NCBI GenBank assembly: GCA_012514785.1
Contig: JAAYZP010000013.1
Span: 1-6,083 of the forward strand
Direction of reading: 5' to 3'
Length of the DNA stretch: 6,083 nt
Source: Propionibacterium sp.
GTDB lineage: Bacteria; Actinomycetota; Actinomycetes; Propionibacteriales; Propionibacteriaceae
Positions 1-6,083 of the stretch are shown in pieces. The notes below the pieces were generated by a model. It did no database searches. It was not told the origin of the DNA and worked only from the letters and a program-made list of their open reading frames with translations. Both the position numbers and the translations under genes were made by a program. The stretch's first letter is position 1. Each line of letters starts with the position of its first letter.

Positions 1-244
1 GGAGTTCAGTGACCTCCGCGTACCAGACTCCATCCTCAAGATGCTCCACCTCTGCCCTGCGCAGCGCTGCCTCACAGTACGGGCCGATGGCGCGCACATC
101 CGGCGCAGGGGATGTAGGGCGAGAGACCACGGGTTGTGAGTAGACGATGCACACGGATGAGCGCTGAACCGCCGCGCAACTGCTATCCCATCCGAGGCTG
201 TCCGTGATATCGGGCGTGCGCTGTGCGTTCGTCGCGGTCGTCAT
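1..244 (-). CDS. HicB-like antitoxin, partial (C-terminus beyond window edge)
   Basis: An open frame without stops runs from an ATG at 244 on the minus strand off the left edge (81 codons seen). The ATG overlaps the stop of the upstream gene (ATGA), and GAGGAAG sits 5 nt before it as a ribosome binding site, so the two genes are probably translationally coupled. From about residue 53 the sequence reads PYCEAALRRAEVEHLEDG, then VWYAEVTEL at the edge. This resembles the start of the HicB-like antitoxin fold (Ala-rich first helix, then two strands with an 'EDG-x-YYxEIPEL' pattern, normally followed by PGVWA). HicB proteins neutralise the HicA RNase and often repress their own operon. The first 50 or so residues do not resemble that family, so the true start may be internal or the N-terminus may be an extra segment. 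No HicA is visible. The family call rests on about 27 residues. Confidence 0.6.
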   Translation of the reverse strand, partial: MTTATNAQRTPDITDSLGWDSSCAAVQRSSVCIVYSQPVVSRPTSPAPDVRAIGPYCEAALRRAEVEHLEDGVWYAEVTEL

Positions 245-495
245 TTCGGCTTCCTCAGGCTCTCTGGCGAGTTGACAGACAGCACGTTCGCCGAGCGAAC
301 GATGTAGACCGGGTTCCCGTCGTCATCGTATTCGTTCTCGACTCGGGCGATTTCTGTCGCCACTAGCTTCACGCGCACGACGCTTCCATCGTCGAGGAAG
401 TACTCATTCCAGTGTTCGGCTGTCGCCCTGTAGCCCACGGGCTGCACTTCGACCTCTCTGCCGTCTGGGTAGCGCATTGAACGCTTGTCGGGCAT
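241..495 (-). CDS. Small conserved-looking protein of unknown function (84 aa)
   Basis: I do not recognise a named family. The protein is acidic, soluble, and has no signal peptide or membrane segment. It has a regular beta-rich pattern: YPDGREVEVQPVGY, then NEYFLDDGSVVRVKLVATEI, then an acidic turn DDDGNPVY leading to VRSANVLSVNSPESLRK. Codon-wise it looks like a real gene with no low-complexity bias. I chose the ATG at 495 because GGGAG lies 5 nt upstream; the GTG at 546 in the same frame lies inside the predicted promoter, so the longer 101-aa reading is unlikely. The stop overlaps the ATG of the HicB-like gene, which suggests one operon. It lacks HicA features (basic, double-stranded-RNA-binding fold with a conserved His), so it is not an obvious HicA toxin. 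It could be a partner of the HicB-like protein or an unrelated island gene. A hand count gives about 58% GC at 241-300 against about 68% at 3421-3480, which fits acquired DNA. Confidence 0.72.
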   Translation of the reverse strand: MPDKRSMRYPDGREVEVQPVGYRATAEHWNEYFLDDGSVVRVKLVATEIARVENEYDDDGNPVYIVRSANVLSVNSPESLRKPK

Positions 496-525
496 CCCTA
501 CTCCCGTCGTGGCGTGGTGGATGGC

Positions 526-535
526 ACTCGCGAGT
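526..535. promoter_or_regulatory. Palindrome ACTCGCGAGT, possible operator
   Basis: A perfect 10-bp palindrome overlaps the downstream half of the predicted -10 box and the expected transcription start. This is the usual place for an autorepressor site in antitoxin operons. A role as operator is inference from position; a 10-bp palindrome in GC-rich DNA can arise by chance. Confidence 0.3.
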
Positions 536-562
536 ATACCCGTCACTCAAGGCTATCGTCAG
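533..562 (-). promoter_or_regulatory. Promoter of the 84-aa protein / HicB-like operon
   Basis: On the minus strand, CTGACG (557-562) and TATACT (533-538) are separated by 18 nt. The -10 matches the consensus at five of six positions and the -35 at four. A start point near 526 would leave a leader of about 30 nt before the ribosome binding site and the ATG at 495. Confidence 0.5.
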
Positions 563-750
563 CATCGTGACCGAAGTTGAATGCAGGCAACTCAGTGACA
601 ACGCGACCAGACGCGCACAATCCGAGCCGCCTCCCCTCAGGGAAAGCCCGCGAACGGAAGCCGCCGCCGTGGGGCGCCGAACGCGTCGGGTCGCGACCCG
701 CTGGCGATGCCCACGACGGCGGCTCAGAGTGTGCCTCTGACTACCTCCCG

Positions 751-786
751 TTGCCCGCGGACTTGCCCGCGGATTTGCCCGCGAGA
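751..786. repeat. Three tandem copies of a 12-bp repeat
   Basis: TTGCCCGCGGAC (751-762), TTGCCCGCGGAT (763-774) and TTGCCCGCGAGA (775-786) lie head to tail. The first two copies differ at one base; the third has diverged at its end. It lies about 130 bp left of the tRNA-Ser fragment, on the presumed island side. Confidence 0.8.
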
Positions 787-914
787 CGTGCTTTCGGCGC
801 CCTATTGGGGTCGAGACGTGCGATAACCGACCCTCTGCCGAAAGGCCCGTTTTGCAGGCTGTTTTTGAGACTCAAGCGGCCTGTGCGATACTCCGCTGCA
901 GGCGTGAGCGGGAA

Positions 915-976
<62 letters not shown>

Positions 977-1082
977 CCCAGGACTTCAGCGCTCGCGCCT
1001 TTCGCGTTTCTGCGACAACGAAACGACTGCACTGGAACGGCGCCGGCAGGTTTCGGCCGCGGCGCGCTGTCCTTGCGGCGGC

Positions 1083-1199
1083 GATCTGTTCTTCCTGACG
1101 GCGCAAGAGCGCCTCGCCGGTCTTCGAGAAGATAAAGAGGCAGTTGCCGTGGGTCGTCCGCAGGTCCGCATGGCCGGCGCGCTGCATGATGCGGCTGTC
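1083..1199 (-). pseudogene. Remnant of a tyrosine recombinase (integrase) C-terminus
   Basis: Read on the minus strand, the frame gives DSRIMQRAGHADLRTTHGN and then a segment ending in GEALLRRQEEQI. This matches the last box of phage-type tyrosine integrases, where I-x-Q-RAGH-A/S-x-x-x-TT-x-x-Y carries the box II His/Arg region and the nucleophilic tyrosine, followed by a helix rich in Glu and Arg. At the tyrosine position (1143-1145) the codon is AAC (Asn), one base from TAC. No HxxR box II, N-terminal domain or credible start is found upstream, so only about 40 residues survive. The relic points at the tRNA-Ser fragment about 110 bp away, the normal position of an integrase next to its attachment site. 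The match is short, so chance similarity cannot be excluded. Confidence 0.45.
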
Positions 1200-1352
1200 G
1201 GGCGCGCCGTCGTGACGAGGGCGACCACGGGCTTCGGCCTCGACCTGGTGCGCGCGTACGCGGGAGAAGGAAAGGACTGACGCGCCCATCGGACCCTCCG
1301 TGCTCGGCGAGGCGACGCGGCGGTCGCGGGCCGGGTTCGAGCTGTCGGGCAG

Positions 1353-1406
1353 GGCCGTCAGGGGGCGCGCCGAATCCGTGAGCACGTAGCGGCGCGCCCG
1401 ACGGCC
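1353..1406. promoter_or_regulatory. Large hairpin before the AI-2E gene
   Basis: GGGCGCGCCG (1363-1372) and CGGCGCGCCC (1390-1399) are perfect inverted repeats around a 17-nt loop. The stem continues outward, after a 3-nt bulge, with GGCCGTC (1353-1359) pairing GACGGCC (1400-1406). It ends 15 nt before the AAGGAG ribosome binding site of the next gene. No T run follows, so it is more likely a leader structure or a protein site than a terminator. Confidence 0.5.
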
Positions 1407-1433
1407 GCCGCGCCCGCGGACAAGGAGTCCCCC

Positions 1434-2570
1434 GTGGCGGAACAGGAACGCTGGCAGATCCCTTCGTGGGTGCGGCTCATCGGACTGACGAGCTGGTACG
1501 GCATCGGCGTCGCGATCGCGATCGCGATCGGCGCGTGGTTCGTGAGCGCGACCCGCACGATCATCATCCCCTTCGTCCTCGCAGTGCTGCTCGCGGCGAT
1601 GCTCTCGCCGGTCGCCGACCGCCTCGAGAAGCGCGGCGTGAAACGCTGGATCGGGGCCCTGCTCTGCACCCTGCTGGTCGTGCTGGTCGGCGCCGGCCTC
1701 GTGCTGCTCATCGTCGTGCAGGTGATCAACCAGGCGCCGCAGATCGGCGACCAGGTGGGCAAGGCGATCTCGGACGTCGCCGGCTGGCTCGACGAGCAGG
1801 GATGGGGCGGCGATCTCGTCACCTCCCTCGAGAACAGCGTCAAGGAGAACTGGCGGTCGATCGTCAAGGGCGTCGCGCCGCGCGTCAGCCACGGCCTCAG
1901 CTCGCTGGCCACGTGGGCGCTCGTCATCGTGCTCGCCGTGAACATCCTCTTCTTCCTCATCAAGGACGGACAGCAGATCTTCCGCTGGGCGAGCGGCCAC
2001 CTCGGGATGCCGAGGGAGATCGGCGCCAACACGCTCGTCTACAGCGCGCGCAGCATCCGCGGCTATTTCGTCGGCACCACCGTCGTCGGCGTCGTCAACG
2101 CTCTGGTGGTGAGCGTCGGCGCCCTGGTCCTGGGGACCCCGCTGGCCTTCGTCCTCGGGGTCGTCACGCTGTTCACCAACTACATCCCGTTCATCGGCGC
2201 GCTCGTCGGCGGAGCGTTCGCGGTGCTGATCGCGTTCGCCGGCGGTGGCTTCACCGACGCTCTCGTCATGCTCATCCTGGTACTCGCCGCCAACGGTCCC
2301 GCGCAGTGGATCGTCCAGCCGCTGGCGCTGGGCGCGAGCCTGAACCTGCATCCCATCGTCGTGCTGTTCACGACGATGGCGGGCGCGATCCTGGCGGGAC
2401 CGATCGGTGGCGTCGTCGCGGCACCGCTCGCCGCCGTCGCCGTCGAGGCCGTCCGTCAGATCAGCGCCGCGGGGCTGTTTGACGAGAGGCCCGGGGACGA
2501 GGCCGGCGAGCCGCCGCCCCGGGACGAGGCCGGCGAGCCGCCAGCGGCGCTGGAGAGCGGAGCACCGTGA
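1434..2570 (+). CDS. AI-2E family transporter (378 aa)
   Basis: A polytopic inner-membrane protein of the AI-2 exporter/PerM family (Pfam AI-2E_transport). Members have been linked to autoinducer-2 export (TqsA) or Na+/H+ antiport, but most are uncharacterised, so the substrate here is unknown. The family layout is clear: helices near residues 17-37, 42-60 and 72-96; a soluble segment about 97-150; a helix at 156-176; then a hydrophobic C-terminal half. Conserved pieces include IRGYFVGTTVVGVVNA (208-223), FTNYIPFIGALVGG (247-260), LHPIVVL (305-311) and GPIGGVVAAPLAA (322-334). The GTG start is supported by AAGGAG at 1422-1427, 6 nt upstream. The length is normal for the family. The tail (350-378) is hydrophilic and carries a duplicated DEAGEPP unit. 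The gene stands alone; no partner follows before tRNA-Val. Confidence 0.92.
   Translation: MAEQERWQIPSWVRLIGLTSWYGIGVAIAIAIGAWFVSATRTIIIPFVLAVLLAAMLSPVADRLEKRGVKRWIGALLCTLLVVLVGAGLVLLIVVQVINQAPQIGDQVGKAISDVAGWLDEQGWGGDLVTSLENSVKENWRSIVKGVAPRVSHGLSSLATWALVIVLAVNILFFLIKDGQQIFRWASGHLGMPREIGANTLVYSARSIRGYFVGTTVVGVVNALVVSVGALVLGTPLAFVLGVVTLFTNYIPFIGALVGGAFAVLIAFAGGGFTDALVMLILVLAANGPAQWIVQPLALGASLNLHPIVVLFTTMAGAILAGPIGGVVAAPLAAVAVEAVRQISAAGLFDERPGDEAGEPPPRDEAGEPPAALESGAP
2496..2542. repeat. 27-bp-period tandem repeat in the AI-2E gene tail
   Basis: The 20-bp core GACGAGGCCGGCGAGCCGCC occurs at 2496-2515 and again at 2523-2542, perfectly conserved. It encodes DEAGEPP twice (residues 355-361 and 364-370) in the disordered cytoplasmic C-terminus. 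The identity at every third base suggests a recent duplication. Confidence 0.85.
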
Positions 2571-2689
2571 TGACGGCGAGCGGACCGGACGGCGACGGGA
2601 ACGACGCGGGCGCGGCCGGCCCTCCGCATCGGACATGAGGTCCACGACGCCGTGCGGTCGCGGGGTCTCAGGCTCATCGTTCCCGCAGC

Positions 2690-2713
2690 GGGGCTCTCGC
2701 CGGGGCTCTCGCC
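2690..2713. repeat. Two tandem copies of GGGGCTCTCGCC
   Basis: Perfect head-to-tail 12-bp copies at 2690-2701 and 2702-2713, in the 227-bp spacer between the transporter gene and tRNA-Val. I see no credible gene in that spacer; an ATG overlapping the transporter stop at 2570 opens only a 22-codon frame. Confidence 0.75.
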
Positions 2714-2754
2714 GGCGGGCCGCACCCGCAGGTTCCGGCCACGGCGCGCCGGGG

Positions 2755-2783
2755 TTTTCGGCCCCCGGGCCTTCTGGTATCGT
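2755..2783 (+). promoter_or_regulatory. Candidate promoter of tRNA-Val
   Basis: TTTTCG (2755-2760) and TATCGT (2778-2783) are 17 nt apart, with TGG just before the -10 (an extended -10). The expected start point near 2790 lies about 8 nt before the mature tRNA end. The -35 match is weak and overlaps a 6-bp inverted repeat (2749-2754 with 2763-2768). Confidence 0.4.
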
Positions 2784-2797
2784 TGGCCCCCTTCAGT

Positions 2798-2872
2798 GGG
2801 CGATTAGCTCAGTGGGAGAGCGCCCGCCTCACACGCGGGAGGTCGTTGGTTCAAATCCAACATCGCCCACCA
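2798..2872 (+). tRNA. tRNA-Val(CAC)
   Basis: A complete cloverleaf of 75 nt including an encoded CCA. The acceptor GGGCGAT pairs perfectly with ATCGCCC (2862-2868). The D stem is GCTC/GAGC. The anticodon stem CCCGC/GCGGG encloses the loop CTCACAC with anticodon CAC at 2830-2832, which reads the valine codon GUG. The T arm is GTTGG-TTCAAAT-CCAAC. The discriminator is A (2869), followed by CCA (2870-2872). All stems are fully paired, so the gene should be functional. GUG is a common valine codon in this GC-rich genome. Confidence 0.97.
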
Positions 2873-2948
2873 TGCGCCCTCCGTCTTCGCCCGCCGTCCA
2901 TCGCACCCGGCCCCGTTTGTCCCAAACGCTGAACCGCAGCGGATCGGG

Positions 2949-2977
2949 TTGAAGTGCGCCGGCAGAGGATGTAGCGT
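2949..2977 (+). promoter_or_regulatory. Candidate promoter of acs
   Basis: TTGAAG (2949-2954) and TAGCGT (2972-2977) are separated by 17 nt. The -35 matches four of six consensus bases and the -10 three. A start near 2984 would give a leader of about 185 nt. Read-through from the tRNA-Val gene is possible because no terminator is visible between them. Confidence 0.35.
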
Positions 2978-3004
2978 TTCTGCTTGGCCCAACCACGAAC
3001 ATCT

Positions 3005-3154
3005 GGGCGACCGGACCTTCTCGTCCGCTCTCTCGCCCGGTCCCAAGGGGTCCCCCTGCAGCCTGGAGAGTGCGGGCCGCAGCACGGAATCAGGGCGCGA
3101 ACCGTCCCGCCGCGGGCGACGCGCTGTGTGAGCAGGCAACACGAGCGACGGTTC
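3005..3154 (+). promoter_or_regulatory. Structured leader region upstream of acs
   Basis: Two nested stem sets are visible. GGGCGA (3005-3010) pairs with TCGCCC (3033-3038), enclosing CGGAC (3012-3016) and GTCCG (3023-3027). Further on, GAACCGTC (3099-3106) pairs perfectly with GACGGTTC (3147-3154), whose 3' strand ends 3 nt before the GGAGG ribosome binding site (3158-3162). Such closeness could couple folding to translation of acs. I do not recognise a known riboswitch class, and regulation here is inference. Confidence 0.35.
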
Positions 3155-3170
3155 ACTGGAGGTGAACAGG

Positions 3171-5126
<1,956 letters not shown>

Positions 5127-5145
5127 CACTCCGCGGAGACGCGTC

Positions 5146-5182
5146 ACGACGAGGGGCCGCCGCAAGGCGGCCCCTCGTCGTT
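5146..5182 (+). terminator. Intrinsic terminator after acs
   Basis: ACGACGAGGGGCCGCC (5146-5161) and its perfect complement (5166-5181) form a 16-bp stem closed by a GCAA tetraloop, 20 nt after the acs stop. The T tract is only two bases, so release may rely on stem strength or on Rho. The sequence is symmetric, but no minus-strand gene approaches it. Confidence 0.85.
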
Positions 5183-5264
5183 GGCGGGGCGGGCTCGAGC
5201 GAAGACGCTGCCCATGGACGGCGGGGCCGCAGGCGGCGGAGGTCGCGGCGCGACGGCGCGACGT

Positions 5265-5293
5265 TTGCGCCGCCTCCACCCGCAGCGTACACT
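5265..5293 (+). promoter_or_regulatory. Promoter of the SRP RNA gene
   Basis: TTGCGC (5265-5270) and TACACT (5288-5293) have a 17-nt spacer, and 8 nt separate the -10 from the first base of the RNA end helix (5302). The spacing fits a start at 5300-5302. The same TACACT -10 recurs before dnaX. Confidence 0.65.
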
Positions 5294-5301
5294 CCGGCCT
5301 T

Positions 5302-5571
5302 GGTCGCGCTAGGCGGGGAGCCAGCGGTGCCCTGTACCCGCAATCCGCTACAGCGGGGCTGAATCCCCGCCCGAGGGACCGTCCCGCGAGGCTGTCGGCC
5401 GCCGTGCGGCGTCGAGGGCCGGGTCCCACGCAATGGAACCCTGCGAACCGCGTCAGGTCCGGGAGGAAGCAGCGCTAAGCAGGCCCTTTCATGTGCCGTG
5501 GGGTCGCCTGGCCGGAGCTTGCACCCGGCAAGGACGCTCGGAGGACGCGTTTCGACGGCGGGTGCGCGACC
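5302..5571 (+). ncRNA. ffs: Signal recognition particle RNA, large bacterial type with Alu domain
   Basis: The RNA scaffold of the signal recognition particle, which binds Ffh and directs membrane-protein translation to the Sec channel. Ends are set by an 8-bp closing helix, GGTCGCGC (5302-5309) with GCGCGACC (5564-5571), giving about 270 nt, close to the 271 nt of Bacillus subtilis scRNA. The Alu domain shows the conserved AGCGGTGCCCTGTACC and GCAATCCGCTA blocks (about 5322-5355). The S domain has GTCAGGTCC then GGAAGCAGC (5452-5473), the Ffh-binding helix 8, followed by the conserved TCATGTGCCG and GGGTCGCCTGG segments. The helix-8 tetraloop is GGGA (5461-5464) instead of the usual GGAA; it still fits GNRA. 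A pyrimidine run CTTCTTTC follows the 3' end. The long form with an Alu domain is typical of Firmicutes and some other lineages, unlike the 4.5S RNA of E. coli. Confidence 0.93.
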
Positions 5572-5604
5572 GCTTCTTTCACCTCACCCCGCTGTCCGGC
5601 GCGC

Positions 5605-5634
5605 TTCCCCGCCCGCCGTGCCCGGCGGTACACT
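5605..5634 (+). promoter_or_regulatory. dnaX promoter giving a leaderless mRNA
   Basis: TACACT (5629-5634) ends 9 nt before the dnaX ATG (5644), so the start point should fall at or next to the A of ATG. A weak TTCCCC (5605-5610) lies 18 nt upstream. Between the two boxes sits a perfect hairpin, CCGCCG (5613-5618) with CGGCGG (5623-5628), which could be an operator or a 3' structure of the preceding transcript. Confidence 0.5.
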
Positions 5635-5643
5635 AGCCCTCCG

Positions 5644-6083
5644 ATGCGACGCTCCCTCTATCGCGAATACCGACCGCGGACGTTCGACGAGCTGGTCGGC
5701 CAGACCCATATCGCCCGCACGCTGAAGAACGCGGTCGAGGCGAACACGGTGGCCCATGCCTACGTGTTCGCCGGTCCGCGTGGCACCGGCAAGACGAGCA
5801 CGGCGCGCATCCTCGCCAAGGCGCTCAACTGCACCGGGACCCCCGACGCGCCGAAGACGCAGCCGACGGCGCACCCGTGCGGCGTGTGTGACCACTGCCG
5901 CGCGATCGCCGACTCCGTCTCGCTCGACGTCATCGAGATGGACGCCGCCTCGAATGGCGGCGTCGACGACATCCGCGACCTGCGCGACCACGTCGCCTAC
6001 GCCCCCGTCGAGGAACGTTTCAAGGTCTACATCATCGACGAGGTGCATATGCTCTCGCGCGGGGCGTTCAACGCGCTGCTCAA
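5644..6083 (+). CDS. dnaX: DNA polymerase III subunit gamma/tau, partial (first 146 codons)
   Basis: The clamp-loader ATPase that, with the delta and delta' subunits, opens the sliding clamp and loads it at primed sites during replication. The visible part is the N-terminal AAA+ domain: the opening SLYREYRPRTFDELVGQ (4-20); Walker A GPRGTGKT (44-51); a four-cysteine zinc site C63, C79, C82, C85; the conserved DAASNGGVDDIR (100-111; family members usually have NRGID); and Walker B VYIIDEVH (128-135). The gap between the first two cysteines is 15 residues, longer than the 8 or so of E. coli. The ATG at 5644 is the family start; no ribosome binding site precedes it and a -10 box lies 9 nt upstream, so translation is probably leaderless. 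The gene follows the SRP RNA by 72 nt, as in Firmicutes, where yaaK and recR usually come next. It runs off the right edge, so tau's C-terminal domain cannot be judged. Confidence 0.96.
   Translation, partial: MRRSLYREYRPRTFDELVGQTHIARTLKNAVEANTVAHAYVFAGPRGTGKTSTARILAKALNCTGTPDAPKTQPTAHPCGVCDHCRAIADSVSLDVIEMDAASNGGVDDIRDLRDHVAYAPVEERFKVYIIDEVHMLSRGAFNALL

Larger units (their letters stand above)
496..914. other. Non-coding stretch between the small-gene operon and the tRNA-Ser scar
   Basis: Besides the promoter and palindrome at its left end, I see no convincing gene here; open frames across it run through the tRNA fragment and have no sensible protein features. It holds a perfect 14-bp palindrome CGGGTCGCGACCCG (687-700), the 12-bp triple repeat (751-786), and paired short direct repeats: CGAGACGTGC at 782-791 and 812-821, GTGCGATA at 818-825 and 883-890, TGCAGGC at 853-859 and 897-903. 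Such a cluster beside an attachment site could be integrase arm-type binding sites (inference). Confidence 0.5.

Noticed and set aside
1512..1529. Triple GCGATC hexamer repeat
   Set aside because: It encodes an Ala-Ile run in the first membrane helix of the transporter; ordinary codon repetition explains it.
2570..2638. 22-codon frame overlapping the transporter stop (TGATG)
   Set aside because: The overlap looks like coupling, but the peptide is Gly/Ala/Asp-rich, very short and has no recognisable pattern; likely chance.
3050..3125. Possible T-box element before acs
   Set aside because: AGGGCGCGAACCG loosely recalls the T-box consensus, but the essential TGG that pairs with the tRNA CCA end is missing, and acs is not a usual T-box target.
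5183..5264. Possible small gene between the acs terminator and the SRP promoter
   Set aside because: No start codon with a ribosome binding site and no coding pattern; only GC-rich spacer.

Overview
The window looks like a high-GC Gram-positive chromosome. The core genes are rich in G- and C-ending codons, GTG is a frequent start, tRNA CCA ends are encoded, and a long Bacillus-type SRP RNA lies directly before dnaX. I infer an actinomycetote, perhaps from a deep branch such as Coriobacteriia. The sequence alone does not prove the taxon.

Left part (1-1433), accessory. A minus-strand pair encodes an 84-aa conserved-looking protein of unknown function and, overlapping it by ATGA, a HicB-like antitoxin cut by the window edge. 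A promoter with a palindrome over its -10 box precedes the pair. Then comes a stretch of short direct repeats leading to the 3' half of a tRNA-Ser(CGA) gene. The fragment runs from the anticodon loop to the CCA, and its 5' half is absent. This is the classic scar left where an integrative element used the tRNA 3' end as its attachment site. Just beyond it, on the minus strand, is a short relic of a tyrosine-recombinase C-terminus whose catalytic tyrosine position is Asn. The left part therefore reads as the end of a genomic island, possibly two islands in tandem.

Right part (1434-6083), core. In order on the plus strand: an AI-2E family membrane transporter; tRNA-Val(CAC); a long structured leader and acetyl-CoA synthetase (acs); a strong hairpin terminator; the large SRP RNA (ffs) with a closed 5'/3' helix and its own promoter; and the first 146 codons of dnaX, which appears to be expressed from a leaderless mRNA. 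These are separate transcription units, not one pathway. The ffs-dnaX adjacency is a conserved arrangement known from Firmicutes.

Candidate novelty lies in three places: the unknown-protein/HicB-like pair, the tRNA-Ser attachment scar with its repeat cluster and dead integrase, and the long acs leader. I see no clear new multi-gene system.
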